The position numbers were made by a program, and so were the translations under genes. From positions 112,011 to 176,010 of the forward strand of contig JASIRB010004049.1 of assembly GCA_030323885.1 (NCBI GenBank): a stretch of DNA of 64,000 nt. The letters run 5' to 3'. The notes under the pieces were generated by a model. The model saw only the letters and a list, made by a program, of their open reading frames with translations. It did no database searches and was not told the origin of the DNA. Source of the DNA: Branchipolynoe longqiensis (lineage: Eukaryota > Annelida > Polychaeta > Phyllodocida > Polynoidae). Positions 42,163 to 53,058 of this stretch are shown here, in pieces; position 1 is the stretch's first letter, and every line of letters starts with the position of its first letter.

Positions 42163-43917
42163 CTTATTCTTATTCGGGGAGGAGAGCCCCCAGGACAATG
42201 GAGGCTCACCGCGGGGAGCGGGGTGCTCCGCCATTGACAGCGACTACTCCTACATACCGCCGGGGCAATCCTCTCTGTGGCCGGCGGGCCTGTGCATGGT
42301 GAGGAGGCGGACACCCGCATGGAGCAACATTTGGCAGAACTGGAGGCTAGATTTGACGACTGGTTCGGGACCCTCCACGACGCCATACTTCTCATAGCAG
42401 AGGCGGCCTAGGGGCGTGACCAGCCCCAGATCAACCCGTCGGTCCGCGCTGACGACCGCCCCGGCTGCCCCCCGCCCCCCACCCCCCGCCCCCCGCCTCG
42501 CATGGCCCCACAGGCCCAGGTCAGGGGAGTCCATACGCGGTGCCCTGCACGCGGAGGGGCCACACGACCGGCTCTGCCACCTCGCATCATACAGGGCCTG
42601 GCCTCGGATCCCCTCCTCGCAGTTGCATCCCCGGTCGGAGTGGTCGTCCCGGCAGCCGACGCCCACTGGGATGGGATCGCTCGCAGGCAGGCTACGGCAC
42701 ACCAAATAGAAGTGCTCGACGATGAGATGGATCGTGACCACGCCCGCTACCGCAGGCTCGAAGGTAGCTGAACCTTCATGCATGACATGTTTCTAGCGAA
42801 CCCGATATCCAAGCCTTACATGTACCTCGAGCGGTCTGAATGCCAGTCCACTGCCCAGAAACTGGCCGCGCGCGGTACCATGACCGAGAGGGAGTACCTC
42901 TGTGCGTTTATGGCCCTACTCGACGACGAGCCAGCATACGACCCATGGGACTATAGGGACATGATTGACCACTACTGGTGCATCACTGAGGAGTGTATGA
43001 CAAAGCCTTGGCCCATGGTACGCAAATGGTCGCAGCGGATCTTTGATTGTATCGAAAAGAACAAGATTACCTGGTCCGTTAGGAACGCCATGCTGCACGA
43101 GCGGCTCACCTACTACACGGCTGCGCCCACCCCGACACGGACGGACGCACGTGGTGAACGGGAAGAAGGCCATGGCGGCAACAAACCGGGATGTGTCCGC
43201 ATCGAGGCAGTGGCTCACGAGCGGCCGTGCCCCGCGTTTAACTCGGCCCGCTGCTGCACCCTCCCCCATCACCACCAGGACGGCCCCGACGAGGTCATCC
43301 ATGCCTGTGCCCACTGCTTTAGGGTCACCCAGGCATTCTACGACCATTCCGAGCAGCAGTGCCGCCGCAAGGCACGGGACATTGCAAAAAACTAGATGCG
43401 GGGGAGGCGGCCCAATGCCCCCCCCCCCACCCCCACCTGCACCCCCAACCCCGCCCCGCCCGCCAGCCCGCGTCGCCGACGGCAGGCCGCGGGGACCACA
43501 TCGACCACGGCACACCCAGCGACCACTGCCCCCGCCATGGCGGACGGCGGCGGGGACCACACACCCCAAGCCGGCGGACGGGCACCCGTTGAACCCGCCG
43601 GCCCCGCACCCGCTGAACCCCGGTGTGGGCCGGGCGGTGGCCCGCCCCCTCCCCCCGCCCCTGCCCGCCCGGCATTCCTCCAGTCACGCGTTCTGGTCCT
43701 GGCCTCGTCCCCGGACCCCCTCTTCTGCCCGGTCCGGGCATACCGTGCGATGCTCCGCATTGCCCCCACCTCCGCCCCCACCCAGCCCCTCCTGCTGTGC
43801 CCGGGGGACAGGCAGCCCATGACCATCCCTTACATCGCGCTGAGGTGGAGGGAGGCCCAGGCCGCGCGGTCCGACCACCCCCCATACACACTCCACGCCA
43901 TAAGGAGGGCAACTTTA
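42163..43917 (+). mobile_element. Internally deleted DIRS-like relative
   Basis: GC-rich, C-rich sequence homologous to the element at 25485-30804: gag domain, then directly the C-terminal half of the recombinase. Reverse transcriptase, RNase H and the recombinase N-terminal half are gone. The right side stops inside the HxxR region. It lies against the broken Gypsy-2 integrase, so it was inserted or joined there; the sequence right of 43917 is not Gypsy-2. Confidence 0.7.
42319..43917 (+). pseudogene. Gag-recombinase deletion fusion of DIRS-like copy
   Basis: Frame 1 opens with MEQHLAELEARFDDW and has stops TAG 42409, TGA 42769 and TAG 43393. The gag domain (HDMFLANPISKPYMYLE, TMTEREYLCAFMALL, CTLPHHHQDGPDEVIHACAHC, HSEQQCRRKARD) matches 26600-27200 closely. 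After a Pro-rich low-complexity stretch the same frame enters recombinase sequence (DPLFCPVRAYRAML, PYTLHAIRRAT). It ends before the Trp and Tyr of the active site, so it cannot be catalytic. GC content creates many spurious open frames here. Confidence 0.7.
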
Positions 43918-44387
43918 AAACAGTTCAGCCTATGGTGCCATCAAACAGTGGGACATCCTGGAACCTGACTAGGCTACATATATGGCACTTCCTAATGCAC
44001 TAGTATCTAAGTTGGATATATAGAACCAAATTTAGATAAGATTGATTGATTGATTGGTGGTTGCTTTACGCCATGTCGGCAGCATAGGCCATATTCACGG
44101 CGAGAAATGTTTGTTTTTTGTTCAAACCATCGCTTTTACATGTAAAAGCAGACAATCAATTATGTGCCAATAGACACTCATTAAATTAGAAAGCTCACAA
44201 TCATATATTTGTGGTCAAGGGAAACAAATTCCCATAGAAAAAGAAAAGTTTTATTAATAATTGATAGAATCTATTTAGTAAACTATATGAGGTGGTACAG
44301 TCCAGCTGCCCTCAAAAAGGCTAAAATGTTTTCCTGTTTTACCTTAGTATAAAGGTGGCGTTTTACCTTAGTAAAAAGGTGGCATTC
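43918..44387. other. No gene recognised; possible SINE fragment
   Basis: GATTGATTGATTGGTGGTTGC at 44040-44061 introduces a short stretch (TTTACGCCATG) that resembles molluscan SINE tails. The remainder is AT-rich without coding. Confidence 0.35.
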
Positions 44388-44645
44388 TCTGTGGCGGAGT
44401 GGTTAGAGTGTCTGACTTTTTTCTAGGTGAGACTCCTAATCTAATCTGCCCCTAGCTCTGCCAATTTGGATTTCCACCGCTGTGTATACTTACAGCGTCA
44501 TCAAAGGCTGGTTGCTCTCATACCATGTCTATGTGGTGTGGGAGGTTACAAATCCCTTGGGTCGGTAAAAGTGTAGGCTCTGGCTTTCTATCGACCAGCA
44601 GTGGAATGAGGAAGACCAGTCGTCTATGACTGAAATTTCCCCTGC
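44388..44645 (+). mobile_element. tRNA-derived SINE
   Basis: TGGCGGAGTGGTTAGAGTG near 44392 matches a tRNA A box. No clear B box follows, but the body and the 3' part (GCAGTGGAATGAGGAAGACC) are shared with the SINE at 52658-52852. It adjoins the LINE fragment at 44646. Confidence 0.6.
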
Positions 44646-45605
44646 TTAAACAACTAATGGACCAACAAATAAAATAAAAAATAGGTCATGCATACTGTCT
44701 GCAGTGTAGAACTGTTGGCACAAGGCCAAAAAATCAACGCAACTTAGTAAAATGTGTCTGAGTGTCAGCAGGGACTGACACCCAATACATTCAGGGGGAG
44801 GTTCCCCCATGAGCAGAAAACCATGTGTAAACCATGAGTGGCCAATACGGCAGCGGCTAAGGACCACTTGGTCCCGCCGACCTCCTGCATTAGTCTGGTG
44901 GCTTTCCCATTTCTTTAAGTTTATTAATGTTTTCATCCCACTCATGTTGCCATTTGGATTTTATGTGGGTGGCTGTAGTGGTTTCAGATCAGAGTGAGGG
45001 ATCAGACACGGTTCAAAATCACAGTTCAGGGCCTTCTTCGCAGCCCGATCAGCTCGTTCGTTTCCTTGTATGCCGGCATGGCCAGGCACCCAGCACAGGT
45101 GGATGTCATACCCATCCGTTGTCAGTTGGTCCATTTTATAAATGACCATTGCTAGAATAGGGTGATTCGTTTTCAGTCCATCAACAGCCAGGAGGCAAGA
45201 GAACGAATCACTGTATATAACATAGTTAGTGTGGTTGGATACCTCGATACACTCCAACACGAGAAGGAGTGCTCGGGCTTCTGCAGTGAAAATCGAGCTC
45301 TGATTGGGCAAACATACGCCAAATTTTTTCCGTCGGCAGACTGCCGCAGCAGCTACCTGGCTTTGGTCTTTCGAACCATCAGTGTATATGGAGAGGTGGT
45401 CTGCAAACTGGCCTTGAATCTCTGCATGCAGTCCTTGGAACTCGAGTGGATGTGTGCCAGACTTCCTCAGTTCCGTGACTCGGAGGATAACCAATGGCTT
45501 TCTCAATGACCACGGGGGATGTTCTGGGATTTCGGCATCCTCCAACACATCCAAATTTAGATAAGTGCTTTGGTTTTGAACAAAAATACGTTTCATGCAA
45601 CTTTA
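44646..45605 (-). pseudogene. I-clade LINE 3' fragment: RNase H and C-terminal zinc motif
   Basis: Minus strand, 5'-truncated near 45605. RNase H is clear: LSIYTDGSKD, FTAEARALLLVLE, VIYSDSFSCLLAV and HLCWVPGHAGIQGNERADRAA keep all four acidic residues. After a TAA at 44961 and a local frame disturbance, the C-terminal block RRDQVVLSRCRIGHSWFTHG follows with CIGCQ and LRHILLSC, as in I/Nimb-type elements whose ORF2 ends in a CCHC-like motif. Endonuclease and reverse transcriptase are missing. Confidence 0.85.
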
Positions 45606-46130
45606 AATATTTCTAGGGTTAAATATTTTTCTTTAAAAACTACATATTTTCATGTACCTTTTTTATTCAAGGAAATTCTTTATTATGCAATCGGGTACAA
45701 CTCCTACAATATTGGTTGAAGCATATCAGACACTCAGTCTATACCTGCCTGACCTATTAGAGAATGGGTGGATGGGAGGACACATTTAACTCTCTTATTC
45801 AGTGAAGTGTAGGTGGGTATAAGTCCGCCATGTACCAGGCTCCGTTAGTGAATGACCAAAGCACCCGCTAGCATCCACAAGGTTAGTTTTCTCCGTAGTG
45901 ACGGAGAATGCCTCAATACCGTGGAGCGAATGCTGCAGCGTATGATATGCTTCCTTGGCAACACTAATGTGGTCTCCAGCGTTATGAATTACCCATGTTA
46001 TAAATAACATGTAAAATGCTGCTCCACTGAGAAATCAGCCCACCTATATGTAGTACTAGTAGTTTGCACTGACTTCTCAGGTAAGGAGCCACATAGACAG
46101 GTAAGCGTGGGTTGTGTGGTTACATCATGA
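45606..46130. other. No gene recognised
   Basis: No feature I can support. Confidence 0.5.
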
Positions 46131-46204
46131 GACCTAGGTGGCGTAATGGTTTGCACACTGACCCGGAATGCAAAGATATGTGGGTTTGATTCCCACTCTA
46201 GGCG
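46131..46204 (+). other. tRNA-like sequence (decayed tRNA or SINE head)
   Basis: A-box-like TGGCGTAATGG and B-box-like GGGTTTGATTCCC stand at tRNA spacing. The ends CCTAGG and CTCTAGG can pair for about five bases. The B box has a T where the consensus has C, and the anticodon arm does not pair well, so a functional tRNA is unlikely. Confidence 0.45.
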
Positions 46205-46330
46205 CAATATTTCCCATTTTCATCACTCACCCGCCCCCCCACCCCCACAAATTATATACATCTAGACACCAGTTTCAACATTGAAGTGTTCTGACACATT
46301 CTCAAATATAACGCATGGCACTGGAGACTA

Positions 46331-46687
46331 AAGCTAAGATTCCTTATACGCGGTATGCGGCATGCGAATGCAAATGCGAATGCGAATGCGAATGCGAATA
46401 AAAATCGAAAAACATGTAAATGAATAGTTGTGCTTCCATATGTCCGAATGCGAATGCGAATGTGAATGTGAATGCGAATGCGAATGCGGCAACTGAATCG
46501 GTCCATGGACCGATCGGTGCGGCATGCGAATGCGACTACTGTTGCGTCTGCCATAGAAACCAATACTGTTCCTTCACAAACTTGGAGGAAAAACCCCAAC
46601 TAATGTTGGGGTTTGGTATATATCTATGCCGCATATACAACATTTGCATGCCGCATGCCGCATACCGCATATAAGGAATCTTAGCTT
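46331..46687. mobile_element. MITE-3, inverted ends plus GCGAAT repeats and central palindrome
   Basis: AAGCTAAGATTCCTTATA(C/T)GCGGTATGCGGCATGCG at the left is matched in reverse complement at the right end (about 46645-46687). Inside are runs of GCGAAT hexamers (46375-46400, 46445-46490) and an 18-bp perfect palindrome, ATCGGTCCATGGACCGAT, at about 46497-46514. No coding. The open frames seen here simply translate the hexamer. Confidence 0.7.
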
Positions 46688-46770
46688 AAAGCTGGCAGGA
46701 TACATTGGCGACTGCATTAACTGTCCAACTGCACTACAATATCACATCCCATCAAACTGGATGTGGTAAT

Positions 46771-46913
46771 TGTAACAGTTGGATGCCTACACATACGACT
46801 CGACTCAATGAGTGCTTGTTAAGTACTGGTTTATTTACGGCCTTCCCGCCGTCATGACGTCACGCCGGGTTCCCTCTCACGTGGTGGGGTATCCCCAATC
46901 TATTTATATCACA
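46771..46913 (-). repeat. Gypsy-3 3' LTR and polypurine tract
   Basis: On the minus strand TGTGATATAAATAGATTGG to AACTGTTACA; TATAAATA serves as a TATA box. The polypurine tract (plus-strand TCTCCCTTTCTTT from 46914) borders it. Confidence 0.9.
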
Positions 46914-47247
46914 TCTCCCTTTCTTTCTTTTTTAAATTTTTTTTTTATAAGAACGTTATAAGTGTTTAACTGGTGACAATTTTCCTTGGGGTTTCTTATT
47001 TATCTTGTCATTAACATCATCTCGCAATGTTTCGGTATCAACTTATCATTAACATGTGACATCCTTTTTTTTTGTGTGTTAGTATTTAACGTTGGTGTAT
47101 AACAACCGGTGAATTCGGTAACTTGTCTTATGTGTTAGTTTTCTACGTTTGTTTTCGCGTGTGTTGACCTGTGCCTCAATACTAGGCTTACGGCCCGCTT
47201 ATCGTTTGTTAGTTATGTACAGATATATACCTTTTTCCGACCCCTGT

Positions 47248-49497
47248 TTAGCGGTTTGTCCATCTTGACGTTCCGGCTGGGCATACCACTCGACCGTATC
47301 GCGTTATGTAATGAGACTCGTCTGTAGCTGGAGCACATGATTGCCTTGCCGGAGCGCACACTGCATTGTTTATTTTTGCTTTTGCCTCACTTCGTTTCGC
47401 TATCTGATCTGGTACTTTGAAAATGTATTTACGATTTCTCCTCAATATTTTGTTTCTTGTGTTCTTTATGTGATAATCTCTGTGGCCTGGTGTGTTGGTT
47501 TGGACTATTGTTCCTGGCCTCCATTGGCCCTCATTGTTCATGTATTGTATGTTGTCATTTATTTTTAATTGCATGTGTTGTGCACCCGCCCGTTTGTCGT
47601 GATACACTTTCTGTGATCGGTGTACCTGGTCGAACTCTGCTGCTTTGTGTTCCTGCGTTCTTGGTTTCAAATGATTATTTGTTGCCGGTAATTTGCATTT
47701 AAGTCTTCTGCTAAGCAGTAGTTGTGCAGGTGACGCGTGTATGTGGCTAAGAGGCGTATTTCTGTAATTTAGTAGTGCGATGTTGTAATCCCTGCCAATT
47801 TTATCTGCCTTCTTTATTATGTGTTTGACTGTCTGCACGTAACGCTCTGCCAACCCGTTACTTTGGGCATGTAATGGGTTAGAAAATACTGCTTGGAAAC
47901 CAAATTCTTTAGCGAAGTTTTTGTATTCTGCACTATGGAATTGTGGACCATTGTCCGCAACGACCGTTTCGGGTATGCCAAAACGGCAGAAGATTTGTTT
48001 TAGTGCTACAATTGTTGCTGCGCTGGTGGTCGAAACTAGTTCTGATACCTCTGGGTATTTTGAGTAGTAATCTACTACGATGAGGAAGGTTTTATTTTGC
48101 ATCTGGAATAAGTTGATACCGACTTTTTGGAATGGCAGATCTGGTGTTTGGTGGCATACCAGTGGTTCTGCGTGCAGTTTATTTCGTAGCGATTGGCAAA
48201 TTACGCATCTTGCTACTGTGTCTTGTATTTGTTTTGAAATTCCGGGCCAGAAAATGTTGTCGCGAGCTAGTTCTTTGCACTTTATGATGCCTAGATGTGA
48301 TTCGTGTATGATACCTAACATTTCTTGTTGCATCTTGGATGGTATAATCACCTGACTGTCTTTGAGTAGTATACCATCGGCATATGTGATAGTGTCTCTA
48401 AATGTGAAAAATGGTCGTGCCAATTGATGTATTTTTTCTTTAATTTCTGGCCAACCTTCTTGTGTGTGTCGAATCACCTCTAGGAGAACCTCATCTGTCT
48501 GAGTACTACTTGCGATGCGTTGGAGCATGTGTGGCGCCACGTCAAGCTGCGCTACAGCTAAAGTTGTGTCAAACAGGTCATTCGGGTGGATTGTGGTCGA
48601 GTGGGCGCGTGATAGGGCATCTGCAAAATACATATTTACCCCTTTAATGTACGTTAATACGATGTTGTAATTTTGTAGGCGGAGCCTCATCCTCTGCATC
48701 CTAGCAGACAGCATGTGTATCGGTTTGTTCATTATTGCGATTAAGGGCTTGTGATCTGTTTGTACGGTTATTTGTTTACCAAAGATATATTGATGAAATT
48801 TCTTACAGCGGTAGCATATCGCCAGAAGCTCTTTTTCGATTACTGCGTAGTTTGACTGAGCATGATCTAGGGACTTTGATGCCATTGCTACTGGACCTTC
48901 ATTTTGGAATAATACTGCCCCCAGACCGGATTTCGATGCATCTACTTGTAGTGTGATGCTTTTCTTTACGTCATAGTACTGCAGAACTGGTGCTGTAATT
49001 AATAGTTTTTTTAACATTTCGAAAGCTTCTTTTTGTTTGTGTTGCCAGTGCCATTCAACATTTTTTTCTAGTATCGTACGTAGTGGTTTAGCTGTTTCTG
49101 ACATGTTTGGTATGAATTTCCCTACGTACCCGACCATGCCTAAGAACCTTTGTATTCCTGCTTTGTCTTTAGGCTCAGGCATGTCGATGATTGAATGCAC
49201 TCTTTCGTTGGTTGGCTTGACGCCTGACTGGGTTAGTGTATGTCCTACATAATTTACCTCCTTTTTGCATATTCTAGATTTTTCTGGATTAAATTTTAAG
49301 TTGACCTCTTGGGCCATTTTGAACACCGCTTCTAATCTAGTATTGTGTTCTTCAATTGTTGACCCATATACCAGTATGTCGTCTGTTACGACGTTCACTC
49401 CAGGCAGCCCGTATACAATTTTGTTCATTTCTTGGACAAAAATGTCTCCGGCGGTTTTGATGCCGAAAGGTAATCTGGTGAAATGATACCGCCCCAT
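47248..49497 (-). pseudogene. Gypsy-3 pol: RT, RNase H, integrase
   Basis: 749 codons without a stop, joined to the upstream frame by a one-base loss in a G run at about 49492-49495. RT palm with VVTDDILVYG; RNase H with LQVDASKSGLGA, YAVIEKELLAI, QTDHKPL and FADALSRAH. Integrase has the HHCC finger (HESHLGI...CVICQ) and catalytic Asp, Asp and Glu in VGINLF/VVDYYSKYP, VADNGPQF and SNGLAERY. The usual VGVDLF appears as VGINLF, so the first catalytic Asp may be Asn. A C-terminal domain (GQWRPGTIVQ) ends the protein. Confidence 0.88.
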
Positions 49498-51196
49498 GGT
49501 GTGTTAAAGGTACATAATTTACTGCTTTTGAGATCTAGTTCTATTTGCCAGTAACCGCTGTTTGCGTCGATAACTGAGAAAGATTTTGCGTCTGAGGTTC
49601 TAGCGATTACTTCCTCTATTGTCCTTGTAGGATAGGGGCTATTTAATATGGCTCTATTCAACTTAGTTGGGTCCAAACATATGCGTATTTTGTTAGGCTT
49701 CTTAACTATAGTTATAGAGTTAACCCAGGGGGTGGGATCTGTTTCTTCAACGATTACCCCTAGCCGGATCTTTTTTTTTAGTTCTTCTTTTACATGATTT
49801 TCTATTGCGTGTGGTATGCGTCTAGGTGGGTCTACACAAGGGGTTACACCATTATCTATGTGTATTACAGCATCACTTTTAATTTTGCCCAACCCTTCGA
49901 AAATGTCTGAGTATTTATTTACCAGGCGCTGTGCACTTGGCTCGTCGGACTTGACTGTGGTTGGTTGCCGTGTGGTAGTCTCCCTTTTCTTTGATATTAT
50001 GTTGACGCGTTGAATCAGCCCTAGCCTCGTGCAGGCTTCACTTCCTAGTATTGGGCATTCACTGCTTGTAACCTGGTATCGCATCAGTTTACCGTCTGTA
50101 ACGATCTCTGCCTCCCCTTCCGGACGAATTCGTTCACCCGAGAACGTGATCAGGGTGCACTTGCTTGGCTTTAGTACGACGTTGCTGAGCTTGTTGTATA
50201 TGCCTCTGGGTATTATATTTGCTTGCGAGCCTGTATCCAGCTTGAATTTGACTTTCTGGGAGCCTAACGATATGGTAGTAAACCATAAGTTTGTATTGTG
50301 TTCATTTGGCTTTGATACGCATCCAACAAATAAATCGTGGTCATCGTCAAAGTCATCTTGAGCGTCTGCTGGGGGTGTGTTGTGGTCATCTACCTGTAAT
50401 GCGTTTAGACTCGCATGGTTTTGTTTCTTCGTTTTGCATACTTTCGAAAAATGTCCGATTAGTCGACACTTTGAGCATTGTTTCCCTTTTGCTGGGCATT
50501 GTCCGGGTGTGTGCACATATCCGCATCGTCCACATTGCATGCGTGTGCTCCCTGCTCTTGACAGCGGGCGTTGACTCGCCCACGCTGGCGTACGTGATGT
50601 GACAGTGGCTGGTGTATACGAACGTGTATTGACGGCATCTACATGTTCTAGTTCCAATGTTGAATTTTCTGACAGTAGGTTTGATTGGTGTTCGCTGAGT
50701 CGGCATGTCTCAATGCATTGTTCTAATGTTAGATTTGCTGTTTGAAGCAGTCGGTCCCGTAGTTTGGAATTTTTGACACCGCATATCAAGCGGTCACATA
50801 ACATGGAGTCAGCGAGATCTCCATATTCGCAGTGCGCAATGCGGTATTGTAACTCTTGAATGTATACATCCATCGTTTTGTTGTTTGTTGTAGTGAATTA
50901 AACTTATACCGTATCACTGTTATGTTTGTCTTTCCTTTGCAGTACGTGCGGAAAGCTGCGATCAAAGGCTGAATCCTGTCTATTATGTTGGTGTCAACCT
51001 TCAATGTTCGGTATACTTTTTGGGCCTCTGCCCCGGCTACATGCAAAAACACCGCGCACTGTACCTTCTCCGGTTTGTTGTGTATTCCGGCTGCTGCTGC
51101 GTAGAATTCGTACGAATCGTACCACTGTTCCCAATTCAGGGATAGATTGTCCTCCAAATTTAGGGGTGCTGGCGGCTTTAGTCCTGTGAGCGCCAT
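49496..51196 (-). pseudogene. Gypsy-3 gag-protease-RT N-terminus, one frameshift
   Basis: Gag starts at ATG 51196 (MALTGLKPPAPLNLEDN), just inside the primer site; the frame open further upstream lies in the LTR. A one-base break near 50880, in the run between RYKFNSLQQT and MDVYIQELQYR, separates the capsid halves. Two zinc knuckles follow (CGRCGYVHTPGQC, CSKCRLIGHFSKVC). Next come the retropepsin motif KLDTGSQANIIP and the RT thumb-side start (PRRIPHAIENHV, NSITIVKKPNKIRICLDP). Gag, protease and RT share one frame, so no programmed frameshift is needed in this family. Confidence 0.88.
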
Positions 51197-51221
51197 TTCG
51201 AGTTCCTTGTATCTGACACCA

Positions 51222-51364
51222 TGTAACAGTTGGATGCCTACACATACGACTCGACTCAATGAGTGCTTGTTAAGTACTGGTTTATTTACGGCCTTCCCGC
51301 CGTCATGACGTCACGCGGGGTTCCGTCTCACGTGGTGGGGTATCCCCAATCTATTTATATCACA
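51222..51364 (-). repeat. Gypsy-3 5' LTR and primer binding site
   Basis: Second copy of the 143-bp LTR; differences from the other are GCGGGG for GCCGGG and CCGTCTC for CCCTCTC. The primer site (minus-strand TGGTGTCAGATACAAGG) starts at 51221. Confidence 0.92.
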
Positions 51365-51954
51365 GTAATGACCTCAACATCAATTACCCAAACTCCATAC
51401 CATGGTTTCGAGAGGTTCTCATGAGTTACATATTCATTAATGTTCTGATTCAGGAGTTTTGTGGTGATAAGGGAGTTTAAACTCTCAGAATTAAAAAAAA
51501 AAGATTGATTTATGAACAGGGGGTATAATCTCGACTAGAGGGATATAGTCAGGGCTCGGCCAAAATATACCCCAGGCCATAAATCAGCCCGGGCTATGTT
51601 ATTTATACCCTGGGGGTATATGTTGACCTAGCCTAGACTATACCCGGGTATAATCTAGCGGGGGTTTAATCTGGCCTGGTACACCGGTCCCGATATTACC
51701 TTAGAAGTTGCCAGGACATAAAACTCCAACAACCATCAACCGACATTCGCGTTGCAACCTCTCTGGGGGAAACTCTATAGCTGGTTTGGGTGAGTCACTG
51801 CGCGTCCGCGGTGTGTTGTGTCCCAGCCAGATTCATAAATGTCTTTTGTGAAATAAGGTATGTATCGACCAACCCAGTTCATCACGTCAGGGCGCAACTT
51901 ACATATATATGTATATATATTTATATGTATCACTGGTCATCATCCGTTTGTGGA

Positions 51955-52265
51955 GAGGTTGTTGTTGGGGTTTCACATCCTGGCAACATCTAAGGTCATA
52001 TCACAATGGGTAATGACTTGTGACAGTACGCGCTCATGGCAACTTTATAATGCTGCCCCACTGGGAGATCAGGCCACCGGCACCATGACCTGATATCACA
52101 CTCAGTTGTATTATCCTGAACACTGACACTGAGCCAACCAGTCCTTGCCATATCCTAATAATGCCGATGGCCAGGCTATGAAGCAACAAGCACTAATCTT
52201 GTTAGTCATTGGTTTGAATCGACCAGAATTTCGAACTCCCGACCTTCGGCGTGGGAAGCCTGCGA
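51955..52265 (-). mobile_element. SINE copy 2
   Basis: Same family as 24005 and 60222 (CATCTAAGGTCATATCA, GCTGCCCCACTGGGAGA, TGAGCCAACCAGTCCTTGC). At the right end AATTTCGAACTCCCG is a reversed B-box-like string, which places the promoter head at the right and the element on the minus strand. Confidence 0.75.
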
Positions 52266-52657
52266 ATGGTTGGTGAAATGGTGGGAGTAGTTAAAGCATG
52301 TCATGCTCCTCTTTCTCAGCTAAAGTTGCATATATGTCATCGCTATAAATTAGGTAAACATAAGATTATAATTATTCATAATCTACTCTGCCAATATTAT
52401 TTAGGCTGCAATTTTACATACCTCGACACTGCTTGTTTGCTCTATGTTTTTTTTGTATCCAACTGCAGTTTAAAATAGGATCTTTTTCTAAAACGATAGA
52501 CCTTCATTTGGACTGTCACAGACTAAATCTAAATTAGCTGGCTGCCAATCAGTCGCCCTCAGTTCTCCCTGTTTAACTTGTTGCAATACCCCCTATTATT
52601 TTCAGGCAATCATCTACAAATGACGGTGGCAGTCCAATGAAATTAAGTTAACAAGAC
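52266..52657. other. No gene recognised
   Basis: AT-rich; nothing supported. Confidence 0.45.
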
Positions 52658-52852
52658 GGGATGGCTGAATTAGTTAGGGCGTCCGTCTCCAGTGTTGGTA
52701 GATCGTTGGATCGTGGGTTCGAACCCTGGTCAAGTCTAACCAATGACTTAAACATTCATACATAATTGTCGTTTCGTAGCCTGGTGCTCAGCATTCTAAG
52801 GATAGGGCAAGGGGCAGTGGAATGGGGAAGACCAATCGTCCGGGGTCCATCC
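52658..52852 (+). mobile_element. tRNA-derived SINE, interrupted by Gypsy-4
   Basis: A tRNA-like head (52665-52738) has an A-box-like TGGCTGAATTAGTTAGGG and a perfect B box GGTTCGAACCC. AGAC and GTCT at the ends can pair. The body with GCAGTGGAATGGGGAAGACC matches the SINE at 44388. It is cut by the Gypsy-4 LTR at 52853; the last five bases, CATCC, are the target duplication. The tRNA portion could be mistaken for a tRNA gene, but the SINE body argues against that. Confidence 0.7.
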
Positions 52853-53041
52853 TGTGATATATGCGTAATAGACGTAAAGTTGTGTGGTTAATATATGTTA
52901 ACGAGATGCAAAGGTTGAGTCAAAGAGGTATGCAAATGAGATGACGTCATGGAAAGTTGCCGGCGGGTGAAGCGTGCCCTAGGCCGTGAATAAACCATTC
53001 AGTATCCAGAACTCGAAGTGTTCAGACATCATACTTTCACA
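52853..53041 (+). repeat. Gypsy-4 5' LTR
   Basis: 189 bp, TGTGATATATGCG to CATACTTTCACA, with GTGAATAAACC near the 3' part. Confidence 0.88.
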
Positions 53042-53058
53042 TGGTGTCAGATGAGGAA

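Larger units (their letters stand above)
46771..51364 (-). mobile_element. Gypsy-3, complete Ty3/Gypsy element with 5-bp target duplication
   Basis: 4,594 bp between GTAAT (46766-46770) and GTAAT (51365-51369). The two 143-bp LTRs differ at only two positions by my reading, so the insertion is recent. Primer site TGGTGTCAGATAC and polypurine AAAGAAAGGGAGA lie in the right places on the minus strand. Gag, protease, RT, RNase H and integrase are all present; two one-base frame breaks interrupt them. No envelope-like frame. Confidence 0.92.

Noticed and set aside
42916..43968. Several long open frames on both strands in the GC-rich 43-kb segment
   Set aside because: Gly/Pro/Arg-rich shadows of the GC-rich gag-recombinase frame; only the frame homologous to 26.5-27.2 kb and 29.9-30.2 kb is supported.
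46131..46204. Functional tRNA gene
   Set aside because: The B box has a mismatch and the anticodon arm does not pair properly; more likely a SINE head or tRNA relic.
46252..46599. His/Arg/Ile repeat frames in MITE-3
   Set aside because: Translation of the GCGAAT hexamer repeat.
51197..51259. Upstream extension of Gypsy-3 gag to 51259
   Set aside because: Those codons lie in the LTR and primer binding site; ATG 51196 begins the conserved gag N-terminus.
52665..52738. Functional tRNA gene
   Set aside because: It is followed by the body of a SINE that recurs at 44388, so the tRNA part is a SINE promoter.
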